The position numbers and the translations under genes are program-made. Under the pieces are notes generated by a model, which was not told the DNA's origin, searched no databases, and saw only the letters and a list, made by a program, of their open reading frames with translations. Positions 16,895 to 24,111 of a stretch of 54,253 nt of DNA are shown here, piece after piece (the first letter of the stretch is position 1; every line of letters starts with the position of its first letter). Origin of the DNA: Shewanella sp. TC10 (lineage in GTDB: Bacteria; Pseudomonadota; Gammaproteobacteria; Enterobacterales; Shewanellaceae); contig NZ_VKHR01000032.1 of NCBI RefSeq assembly GCF_009663145.1, forward strand, positions 581 to 54,833, given 5' to 3'.

Positions 16895-17758
16895 ATGTTT
16901 CGTATAATTACCACACTGGTGATGGTTGTAATTGCTGCAGTCGCAGTATTAAGCCAGTATCAAAACTACGCTGAAAACCCTTGGACCCGTGATGGCCAAG
17001 TGAGAGCGCACATAATTCAAATAACCCCAAGAGTGACGGGTCCCGTGACGCAAGTGCTGGTGGACGATAATAGTCGCGTTAAAAAAGGTCAATTGCTGTT
17101 TGAAATAGACCCAAGTATTTACCAAGCAGAGTTAAGTAATGCTAAAGCAAAGCAGATGCAGGCGAGCGCATTATTAGATAAAGCTAAAAATGAAAATCAT
17201 CGCGCAATGGCACTTGAAAACCGTAAGCACGGTACTGTATCTGAGCTTGATTTGAATAACTTTCAAAATGCAGTTCAAACCGCTAAAGCCAACCTCGCAG
17301 CAGCTGATGCTGTGGTTGAACAAGCCGAATTAAACGTTGCTTACACTCATATTACTGCACCGACAGACGGCTTTATTACCAACTTGAACCTTAGACAAGG
17401 CGCTCAGGTTGTTGCTAATAACCCCGTGGTTGCCTTGATTGATGAGAATAGTTTTTGGATTGAAGGTTTCTTTAAAGAAACTGATTTACAAGGGGTGAAT
17501 ATGGGGGATGAAGCTCGCGTGACGTTAATGATGAACCCAGATAGCCCGATTGAAGCGAAAGTTGAAAGCATTGGCTATGGTATTGCTAAATCAGATGGCA
17601 GCACAGGTAATACCTTATTACCTAATGTTAATCCTAACTTTCAATGGATCCGATTAGCACAGCGTATTCCCGTTAAGATCCATATTGAACATGTGCCTGA
17701 AAACGTGCAACTGCGTGTAGGTACCACTGCTTCAGTGAAAATATTTAGCGGTGTTTAA
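16895..17758 (+). CDS. HlyD/EmrA-family periplasmic adaptor (AaeA-like)
   Basis: A 287-residue membrane-fusion protein. Residues 5-22 form one N-terminal membrane anchor. NPWTRDGQVRAHIIQITPRVTGPVTQVLVDDN is the AaeA-type beginning. A lipoyl half-motif, an alpha-helical hairpin (about 75-130, Ala/Lys/Gln rich), a second lipoyl half (VAYTHITAPTDGFITNLNLRQG) and a beta-barrel (SFWIEGFFKETDLQGV) follow. It links the FUSC pump to an outer-membrane channel not encoded here. GGAG lies 8 nt before ATG 16895. The frame extends upstream into aaeX-like coding, but that start is less likely. Confidence 0.9.
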   Translation: MFRIITTLVMVVIAAVAVLSQYQNYAENPWTRDGQVRAHIIQITPRVTGPVTQVLVDDNSRVKKGQLLFEIDPSIYQAELSNAKAKQMQASALLDKAKNENHRAMALENRKHGTVSELDLNNFQNAVQTAKANLAAADAVVEQAELNVAYTHITAPTDGFITNLNLRQGAQVVANNPVVALIDENSFWIEGFFKETDLQGVNMGDEARVTLMMNPDSPIEAKVESIGYGIAKSDGSTGNTLLPNVNPNFQWIRLAQRIPVKIHIEHVPENVQLRVGTTASVKIFSGV

Positions 17759-17801
17759 CTCGATACAGCTGTGATAATTAAGGTGCGAATAGGGGATTAA
17801 T

Positions 17802-19295
17802 ATGTTGGGTATTGCAACGAAAGAAGCCATCAAAGTTGCCCTCGCTTTTACCAGTGCCATTGTATTGGCATTGTTATTTGGCTGGGAAAAGCCCTATTGG
17901 GCAGCCATTACTGTTGTAACGCTGGCGGCAAATGAATCATATAGCCATTCGATTCAAACTGCACAAAACCGTATTATGGGCACGTTAGTCGGTGCCAGTC
18001 TTGCTATCGGGATGATTGCCTTTTTGGCCCAAGAGCGAATGCTATTCATTGGGACATTTATATTGCTTGCAGGCATTTGTACTTTAATGTCCTATGATCG
18101 CAAACATGGCTATTTTTTCAGAATTACGTTTATTGTATGTACTTTAATATGTTTCATGGGCAGCTTTGACGATATCACTTCGGTCAATATGATATTTCTG
18201 CGCCTCCAAGAAACATTGTTAGGCGTCACTGTATTTAGTCTTGTATTTCGATTTGTCTGGCCGATTAATTCTGAAGTCAATTTTTATACACAACATAAAA
18301 GCATCACAGCGCAATTAACTGAATTAGTTGCAGAGCTAACAGAATGCTTAAATGGCAAAAAAGAGGTGAGTATAGATGGGCTTTTAGCACATCAGGCTAA
18401 CTTAGCTAAGATGACCGAAAGCATCAAATCCCAAAGTTTAATTTTAGATTTGCCCAGTGCAGGGAGTTACCAATTATCGCATCAACGTAAACAGTGGAAG
18501 TTATTGACCATAGCGAGTTACGAAACGATTGAGCGTTTAACTCAATGGCTTGAGCAAGCAAAGTCTATCGTCGACAACACTGAGGCTGATCCTGAAGCGA
18601 TTAAAGTGTCATTATTGCAAGCCGTTTCTAGTGAAGATAGCCTTATTCAACTGAACGATCAGTTGATGCAGATTGAATCAATGCTGACGCGTATTCAGGT
18701 TGCTAAAGATTATTTGCTGAGCACCTCAACACGTATTGATAAAAACAGTAGAAACTTTACTGATATTAAAGTGACTTTGACATGGAAGGAGCTAGTGAAG
18801 CAGTGGGATAACGCTATTCCTTTGCCGCAGCGTTTTAAAGATAGCTTAATTGTCATGGCGTCGTTAGCGACCAGTTTTGCTTTGTGGATATACACGCCGT
18901 TACCTAATGGCTATATGTTCCCTATGTTGTCTGCGGTAATGGCTATTAATTTAATTGCATTACCAAAATTTATTGTGAATGAAGCTTTGGTCGGTATCTG
19001 TATTTTTGGCACTTTAGTGACATTACAATACGTATTTTTAATGCCTTCTTTTACTGAAGTTTGGCAATTAGCTATGTTCTATTTTATCAATGTCGTAGTG
19101 ATTTGGCGGCTTTGTGCAGCGCCTCAATTAGCTTTGCAAAAAGTGGTTGGAGCTAATTTACTGGTAGTGCTAACCATGAGTGCACTGCACCTCACACCGA
19201 GTTTTGATATTACGGCGTCATTAAATATGTTAGTTGAAGTGTTCATGGCGATAGCAGTAATCCGCTTTTTTGTGGGCGTATTTAAAGAGGGTTAG
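17802..19295 (+). CDS. FUSC-family efflux protein (AaeB-like, short form)
   Basis: A 497-residue inner-membrane protein. An N-terminal FUSC membrane block (residues 10-160, starting KVALAFTSAIVLALLFGWEKPYWAAITVVTLA), a cytosolic region (about 165-345) with predicted helices, and a second membrane block (about 350-495) make the two-halved FUSC layout. It is shorter than E. coli AaeB (655), mainly in the cytosolic region. It probably exports aromatic carboxylic acids with the preceding adaptor. AGGGG precedes the start. The possible stem AATGGCGT/ACGCCATT near 19388-19430 followed by a T run could be the operon's terminator, but it is weak. Confidence 0.87.
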   Translation: MLGIATKEAIKVALAFTSAIVLALLFGWEKPYWAAITVVTLAANESYSHSIQTAQNRIMGTLVGASLAIGMIAFLAQERMLFIGTFILLAGICTLMSYDRKHGYFFRITFIVCTLICFMGSFDDITSVNMIFLRLQETLLGVTVFSLVFRFVWPINSEVNFYTQHKSITAQLTELVAELTECLNGKKEVSIDGLLAHQANLAKMTESIKSQSLILDLPSAGSYQLSHQRKQWKLLTIASYETIERLTQWLEQAKSIVDNTEADPEAIKVSLLQAVSSEDSLIQLNDQLMQIESMLTRIQVAKDYLLSTSTRIDKNSRNFTDIKVTLTWKELVKQWDNAIPLPQRFKDSLIVMASLATSFALWIYTPLPNGYMFPMLSAVMAINLIALPKFIVNEALVGICIFGTLVTLQYVFLMPSFTEVWQLAMFYFINVVVIWRLCAAPQLALQKVVGANLLVVLTMSALHLTPSFDITASLNMLVEVFMAIAVIRFFVGVFKEG

Positions 19296-19580
19296 GCTGT
19301 CAGAACAATAATTTTGCAATGCTTGACTCAACTGAGATCAAGCTTGTGAATTTTCTGGCGATAACTTCAACAGTTGAATTAATTTTTAATGGCGTAACAA
19401 ACTCATTCCTTTAACATATGTAACGCCATTCTTGCTGTTTTTTTACACGCTGCGTGTCGATTTAACCTTAAGTGAGTTAACACTTTTAATCCCCATTTAG
19501 TCTTGTAGCATGCGATGTAAATTATGTCGTTTAGCAAGTGCATGTCTTTAGATGATGTGCCGCAAGCTGGGGAATTAACA

Positions 19581-20528
19581 ATGCTGACTTATCACCAATC
19601 TGTGCGCTTACAAGTTGATAATGTATTGGTCCAATATCATATCTTTGATGCTGATGAGCCTTTAATGGTGACATTTCCCCCAGGTTGTCAGGTGATGTCT
19701 CAAGAGCAAGTTGATGAACAAAAATCAGCTTGGAGTTTTCAATTCTTTGCTAAGCAAAAAATGAATGTCATATCCTTTAATCATATCGGTGATGACAATT
19801 ACTTTGACTCGCTAGCATTCGAACAATTTCTAGTGAAACTCTCGTCAGCAATAGCCGTTTTTTCTAGCCGTATTGGCTACGGTGCCAGTCGAGGTGGATT
19901 TGCCACTGCGCTGCATGCGGACAAGTTGAACCTAACTAAAGCATTATTATTGATGCCCTTGAGTACCTATTGGCAAGCTTTAGCACCTTGGGATCCTAAG
20001 CTTAAAAATCATAGCCAATCTCAAAAACGCGATATTAGTCATTTAGATGTGAGCCAGTGTAAAACACCGCTAACGATTATCTATGACCCACTATTTTTTC
20101 CTGATAGGCAGCATAAGCAGCGTTTTGAAAATTGTGTTGCAAGCTATACTGTGCCAGGCGTCGGCCATAGAATCGTGCGCGCTTTACAGGATTTAGGTTC
20201 GTTAAAAAGCACTGTTTTAGAGTTCAGAGTCGGTGAGATAAACGCTGCTCGCTTTTACCAAGCAGCAAGAAAAAGAAGAACCTTGTCTTACTATTTCCGA
20301 ACTCATCAAAAAGTTTGTTTCAAGAAATCGTCGTTAAAACGTTATTCGATCATTCAACTTCATAAACTATATCTAGTCAGTCAACAAAGCATTAATTTGC
20401 AAAAAATGATCGATAGATTGAAAGAAAGCTGCGCTAAAAGACAGAACAGTATTTGCAGTTTTATTCATGGAAAAGACATGATGTTCATTAGAAATACAAC
20501 AGCTGGTTCTGTACTGGTTTTTTGTTAA
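19581..20528 (+). CDS. Alpha/beta-hydrolase-fold protein, unknown substrate
   Basis: A protein of about 315 residues. The nucleophile elbow is GYGASRGGFA (GXSXG). An Asp in IIYDPLFFPDRQHKQ and a His in VPGVGHRIVRAL sit where the rest of a Ser-Asp-His triad is expected, so it may be catalytic. The last 90 residues are basic (RKRRTLSYYFRTHQKV, KKSSLKRY) and predicted helical, an extension not part of the fold. No signal peptide is seen. I chose ATG 19581 because GGGGAA precedes it by 8 nt; an upstream in-frame ATG at 19524 adds 19 residues but has no Shine-Dalgarno. It stands alone. Confidence 0.65.
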   Translation: MLTYHQSVRLQVDNVLVQYHIFDADEPLMVTFPPGCQVMSQEQVDEQKSAWSFQFFAKQKMNVISFNHIGDDNYFDSLAFEQFLVKLSSAIAVFSSRIGYGASRGGFATALHADKLNLTKALLLMPLSTYWQALAPWDPKLKNHSQSQKRDISHLDVSQCKTPLTIIYDPLFFPDRQHKQRFENCVASYTVPGVGHRIVRALQDLGSLKSTVLEFRVGEINAARFYQAARKRRTLSYYFRTHQKVCFKKSSLKRYSIIQLHKLYLVSQQSINLQKMIDRLKESCAKRQNSICSFIHGKDMMFIRNTTAGSVLVFC

Positions 20529-20598
20529 TTCACCACCTTTCTTGGCAGTTTGAACTTGCAGTTCGTTGCGCTCAATTCTTTGGGATGTCAGTAAATAC

Positions 20599-20624
20599 AA
20601 AACGAGCATCTTGCTCGTTTTAGC
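20599..20624 (+). terminator. Hairpin terminator after the hydrolase gene
   Basis: AAAACGAGCA and TGCTCGTTTT form a 10-bp stem with a 3-nt loop ending in Ts, 70 bp past the stop. A low-complexity CGTTTT-type repeat run follows at about 20671-20707. Confidence 0.75.
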
Positions 20625-20865
20625 AAATTAGACTCGCTCTTCTGCAAAGCATCGTTTCTAAATTCTTCTTCGTTTTTCGTTTTTCGTTTTCCTTTTCGTT
20701 TTCCTTTGGCTTTCCCTTCATGCCTTTTAGGGGGGATTCATATCTCAGTTAGGTTTCATTTGATTTTATTTTTGGCGTTAAATGGTAACTATATTCGCCA
20801 ATAATAGGCGATTATTTGTGCTGTTAAAGCGCAGTTATTCATCTGGTTGCCAAACAGAGCTGACT

Positions 20866-20925
20866 TTGCAAATGGCTTATATTGAAAAGGCTTATGTTGC
20901 AAATGGCTTATGTTGAAAATGACAG
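20866..20925. repeat. 15-16-bp tandem repeat upstream of the glycine-zipper gene
   Basis: TTGCAAATGGCTTATA, TTGAAAAGGCTTATG, TTGCAAATGGCTTATG and TTGAAAATGACAG follow head to tail, about 3.7 copies. It lies 50 bp before the next start codon, within its promoter/leader region. Confidence 0.8.
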
Positions 20926-20973
20926 TTGCGCTCTTGAACAACAATTGATTATCTAACTTTTATTGGAGGTATT

Positions 20974-21549
20974 ATGTCTAAGCTTAATCAGACTTTATTG
21001 CTAAAAACTGCAGGTCTTGTATCTACTTTTGCCGTTGCCGCAGTGATGAATTTTACCGTCATTAATACTAGTTATGCTGAGCAGTATGTTTTTCCTCAGC
21101 AAAATCAAAGTTCAGAGCTACAGGCTAGTGATGAGGCAAGCTGTAATAGTTGGGCTGAATCGCAAACTGGCTATAACCCAAGTCAGCCACAAACTGTCGC
21201 CACAACAACGCAACCGACACAAGCTACACCTGATAGTAGTGACTCTGCTGAAAGAGGCTCTGGCATGCGAGGAGCTATGGCTGGTGCAGCCGCTGGCGCT
21301 ATGATTGCCGAATTTGGTGATGATGATCGTAGTGACGCAGCGCAAAATGGAGCAGCTATTGGCGCTGTGGCAGCAAGACGTCAAAGTCGCCGCAGTAATA
21401 TTCAACAAGCTGAACAGCAACAACAAGCGGCTCAGCAGCAAGCTGCGCAACAACAGGCTCAGGTACAAACTGCTAATGCCCAAGGCGAGAAAAACTTTTA
21501 TCAAGCTCGCGCAGCTTGCCTAGAGGGTAAAGGCTATAGTGTTAATTAG
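20974..21549 (+). CDS. Glycine-zipper, Gln-rich secreted protein
   Basis: A 191-residue exported protein. The signal peptide ends at about residue 35 (TSYA-EQ). A Thr/Gln/Pro-rich spacer (about 55-92) leads to a glycine-zipper hairpin, GSGMRGAMAGAAAGAMIAEFG then AAQNGAAIGAVAA (about 93-135), of the YMGG-like Gly-zipper type. An Arg-rich turn, a Gln/Ala low-complexity stretch and a conserved end AACLEGKGYSVN follow. Such proteins associate with membranes or the envelope; the function is unknown. GGAGG precedes ATG at good spacing, so expression is probably strong. The Gln repeat may vary in length between strains. Confidence 0.8.
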   Translation: MSKLNQTLLLKTAGLVSTFAVAAVMNFTVINTSYAEQYVFPQQNQSSELQASDEASCNSWAESQTGYNPSQPQTVATTTQPTQATPDSSDSAERGSGMRGAMAGAAAGAMIAEFGDDDRSDAAQNGAAIGAVAARRQSRRSNIQQAEQQQQAAQQQAAQQQAQVQTANAQGEKNFYQARAACLEGKGYSVN

Positions 21550-21594
21550 GCTTTTATTAAAAGAGTTTTTTAGGCTAGCAGCAAGGCTTACTCG

Positions 21595-22542
21595 CTACGA
21601 CTCTATGCCGTTTCTTTGTAATTCTTGCTCTAATAATTGTCTGCCATTGGTTTGAATATGTTCTAAAAATTGATTAGCTATCAAGGTTTGTCTTTTTGAT
21701 TTAGACCATACAAAAAACCATTTAGCATTAATGGGTAGCTCTTTAATGGGCAGGCGGATTAAGTCATTTTGCCCCCCATAGGTCAGTGTGTGAGCTGACA
21801 AAATTGAAATGCCCAATTTGGCCATCACGCAATGTTTAATGGCTTCATTACTCTCAATGGTCATTTTTACATTTGGGCTAACTTGATGTTGTTTAAAAAA
21901 ACCTTCAATGGCATGACGGGTTCCCGAGCCTTTTTCTCTAATGAGAAAGGGGGCTTGGCAAAGTTGCTCAAGACTTACTTGTTTATGTTTAGCAAGCGGG
22001 TGAGCTTTATGGGCAATAGCCACTAAAGGATTTTGCAGTAGCTCAATACTATCTGAATCACTATCAATGGGTGGGTGACTAAATACATAAAAGTCATCAA
22101 TCCCTTGCTTGAGCCGATCTATGGTTTGTTCTCGATTGCCCACATTTAGTTGAATATCAATCTCTGGATATTGCTCGCAAAAAGGGCCAAGTAAGTGCGG
22201 AATGAAGTACTTTGATGTGGTGACGACCGCAATTCGTAAAGTGCCAGATTTACACTGACGCATTTTACCTAATGACATATCTAATCGAGCAAAACTATCT
22301 AGCACTTCTACTGCTGTCTTTACCATTTCTAAGCCAATATCAGTAAACACCAGTTTGCGATTTGTGAACTGGTAAATAGGTTCACCAACAGCCTCTGTCA
22401 GTTTCTTCATTTGAATCGATACGGTCGGTTGGGTCAGAAACAAAGCTTTTGCAGCTTCGTTAATTCCGCCTTTATCGTGCACGGCTAACAGTATTTCTAA
22501 TTGTCTAATGGTACCGATATGTGCGTGTATTCGAGATTCCAT
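21595..22542 (-). CDS. LysR-type regulator (CbbR/CmpR-like) of the SbtA-type operon
   Basis: A 315-residue regulator. Winged HTH: INEAAKALFLTQPTVSIQMKKLTEAVGEPIYQF. The effector domain starts near residue 90 (GTLRIAVVTTSKYFIPHLLGPF), a pattern typical of the CbbR/CmpR/NdhR group that responds to carbon status. It is divergent from the small membrane protein and SbtA-type transporter, just as carbon-uptake regulators are. I chose ATG 22542 because GGAG lies 5-6 nt upstream; an in-frame start 12 bp earlier lacks this. The shared gap carries repeated operator-like motifs. Confidence 0.87.
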   Translation of the reverse strand: MESRIHAHIGTIRQLEILLAVHDKGGINEAAKALFLTQPTVSIQMKKLTEAVGEPIYQFTNRKLVFTDIGLEMVKTAVEVLDSFARLDMSLGKMRQCKSGTLRIAVVTTSKYFIPHLLGPFCEQYPEIDIQLNVGNREQTIDRLKQGIDDFYVFSHPPIDSDSDSIELLQNPLVAIAHKAHPLAKHKQVSLEQLCQAPFLIREKGSGTRHAIEGFFKQHQVSPNVKMTIESNEAIKHCVMAKLGISILSAHTLTYGGQNDLIRLPIKELPINAKWFFVWSKSKRQTLIANQFLEHIQTNGRQLLEQELQRNGIES

Positions 22543-22610
22543 AATGCTCCACATAGGTTGCTTATTTGATGAGGCTCTGATGCTGTTCTTTGCTGAGTCT
22601 GGTTACATGT

Positions 22611-22659
22611 ATAGATTTTTATCTATTAAGTGTATAGGTAATATCTATTTTTATCTATT
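22611..22659. promoter_or_regulatory. Candidate LysR operator repeats in the sbtA divergent promoter
   Basis: ATAGATTTTTATCTAT (22611-22626) is a perfect inverted repeat, ATAGAT-TTTT-ATCTAT, containing T-N11-A as LysR boxes do. TTTTTATCTATT recurs at 22616-22627 and 22648-22659, 32 bp apart, close to three helical turns, so bound protomers would face the same side. Confidence 0.5.
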
Positions 22660-22723
22660 TATGTATTTAGGCATAATCCTGCTGCTTCAATAATTTAATC
22701 AGACTTGAATAGAGGAATACGCA

Positions 22724-22945
22724 ATGGCATACAGACAACTTATTTTTAATCTAGTCGTTGCATTTTCTATGCTGGTGTTAGGGCTGTTAGTCGCCAAGAG
22801 TGATGCAGCAGGGTTAGGGCTTGTTGCAATCGCAACAGGGCTAATACTGCTAAGCGTGTTCTCATTTCGGGTTGAGAAAAGAAAAGCGCAGCGTCTTATG
22901 GAGCTCACTCAAGCTGTATCAGTAGGAGATAGCCCATGCAGATAG
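22724..22945 (+). CDS. Small two-helix membrane protein upstream of sbtA
   Basis: A 73-residue protein with two hydrophobic helices (about 8-25 and 30-46) joined by AKSDAAG, then a basic tail (RVEKRKAQRLMEL). It has no recognised domain. AGAGGAA precedes the ATG. Its end overlaps the sbtA-like start by 10 bp, so the two are translationally coupled and probably act together. In cyanobacteria the sbtA partner is the soluble PII-like SbtB; this is not that protein. An accessory or regulatory role for the transporter is inference. Confidence 0.75.
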   Translation: MAYRQLIFNLVVAFSMLVLGLLVAKSDAAGLGLVAIATGLILLSVFSFRVEKRKAQRLMELTQAVSVGDSPCR

Positions 22946-23961
22946 ATGTCAGCATTGGCTTTTTCTTACTGGGTGTCGCTGCCGTTTTAGCTGGCGCTAA
23001 GATCGAGTTTCCTAAAAGTTTATACCAAGCCTTAATGCTGTTTTTAATGATTGCTATTGGGCTTAAGGGTGGAGTTGCATTGGCTGAACATGCTTCTTGG
23101 GCATTGTTAACACAGTCGATTTATATATTGCTCTTTGGGCTGCTTTTGCCTTTTATTGCTTTTCCAATATTGCATTATATTGGCCTTTTTGAGCGTCATG
23201 ATGCGGCATCAATAGCAGCGCATTATGGCTCGGTCAGTGTGGGAACATACGCGGTGGCAGTGGCTTATTTAGAGAGCAAAAATATTGCTTATGAAGCCTA
23301 TATTCCATTGTTTGTTGTGTTGCTAGAAATGCCTGCGATTGTGGTGGGGATTATGCTGGCAAAACCTTCTTCAATAAGCGCGGGTAATGCTACAGACGAT
23401 GAAGCTAAATGTTCCAGTTCTACTCTTGCTTCACTTAAACTGCCTTCAATTAAGCTGACTTCAATCAACTCGTCTTCATCTAAAAAGTTGCTGCACGAAA
23501 TGTTTTTTAATCAAGGTATTGTGCTGATGGTTGGAAGCTTGGTTATTGGTTTTTTAGCGGCAGAAAAAACGCAAACTATTGCCCCGTTATTTTTTGATTT
23601 ATTCAATGGCGTTCTGGCACTGTTTCTATTAGAAATGGGGATGGTTGCAGCAAGTCGATTGAGTGATATTAAACGTGCTGGTAGCTTTATTTTGGCTTTC
23701 AGTATGGCGATGCCGTTAATCGGTGGCACGTTAGGTTGTGGTTTGGGTGTGTTGATGGGACTGTCTAGTGGCGGGGTGATACTTATTGCGGTGTTAGGCG
23801 CTAGCGCATCATACATTGCTGTTCCTGCGGCAATGCGAGTGGTGTTACCTCATGCAAACCACAGTGTGTCGATTAGTGCATCTTTAGGCATCACCTTTCC
23901 GTTTAACGTGATATTGGGTATACCCGTTTATACGGTTATGAGCTTATGGTTTTTAAGCTAA
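22936..23961 (+). CDS. sbtA: SbtA-type sodium-dependent bicarbonate transporter
   Basis: A 341-residue inner-membrane protein of the SbtA/DUF897 family with about ten transmembrane helices in two halves, joined by a hydrophilic Ser/Thr-rich loop (about residues 148-180). Signatures are AIGLKGGVALA, HYGSVSVGTYAVAVAYLE and LLEMPAIVVG in the first half, and LLEMGMVAASRL and ASYIAVPAAMR in the second. In cyanobacteria SbtA imports bicarbonate with Na+; in a heterotroph it might supply bicarbonate for carboxylases. AGGAGA precedes ATG, and the gene overlaps the upstream small gene by 10 bp. Control by the divergent LysR protein is likely. Confidence 0.88.
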   Translation: MQIDVSIGFFLLGVAAVLAGAKIEFPKSLYQALMLFLMIAIGLKGGVALAEHASWALLTQSIYILLFGLLLPFIAFPILHYIGLFERHDAASIAAHYGSVSVGTYAVAVAYLESKNIAYEAYIPLFVVLLEMPAIVVGIMLAKPSSISAGNATDDEAKCSSSTLASLKLPSIKLTSINSSSSKKLLHEMFFNQGIVLMVGSLVIGFLAAEKTQTIAPLFFDLFNGVLALFLLEMGMVAASRLSDIKRAGSFILAFSMAMPLIGGTLGCGLGVLMGLSSGGVILIAVLGASASYIAVPAAMRVVLPHANHSVSISASLGITFPFNVILGIPVYTVMSLWFLS

Positions 23962-24075
23962 CTAGCTTAATCTAAAAGGCTTGCTCTAAGTAGCTTGTTA
24001 TAAGAAAACTGAACTAGGAACTTGAACTAACAACTTGAGTTAACAGATGAATTATAAGACTTGAACTAAGACGTT
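23959..24075. repeat. Degenerate 14-bp tandem repeat starting at the sbtA stop
   Basis: From the TAA stop onward, units resembling TAACAACTTGAACT recur with drift (TAAGTAGCTTGT, TAGGAACTTGAAC, TAACAACTTGAGT, TAAGACTTGAAC and others), about eight copies to 24075. Each contains TAA or TAG. Confidence 0.6.
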
Positions 24076-24111
24076 TTAGCAAACACAGTAAAGCTTGATT
24101 TCTATGCCGCA

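Noticed and set aside
21118..21504. 128-codon antisense frame in the glycine-zipper gene
   Set aside because: It is Leu/Ser/Cys-rich, the reverse of a Gln/Ala repeat, with no ribosome-binding site; the sense gene has strong support.
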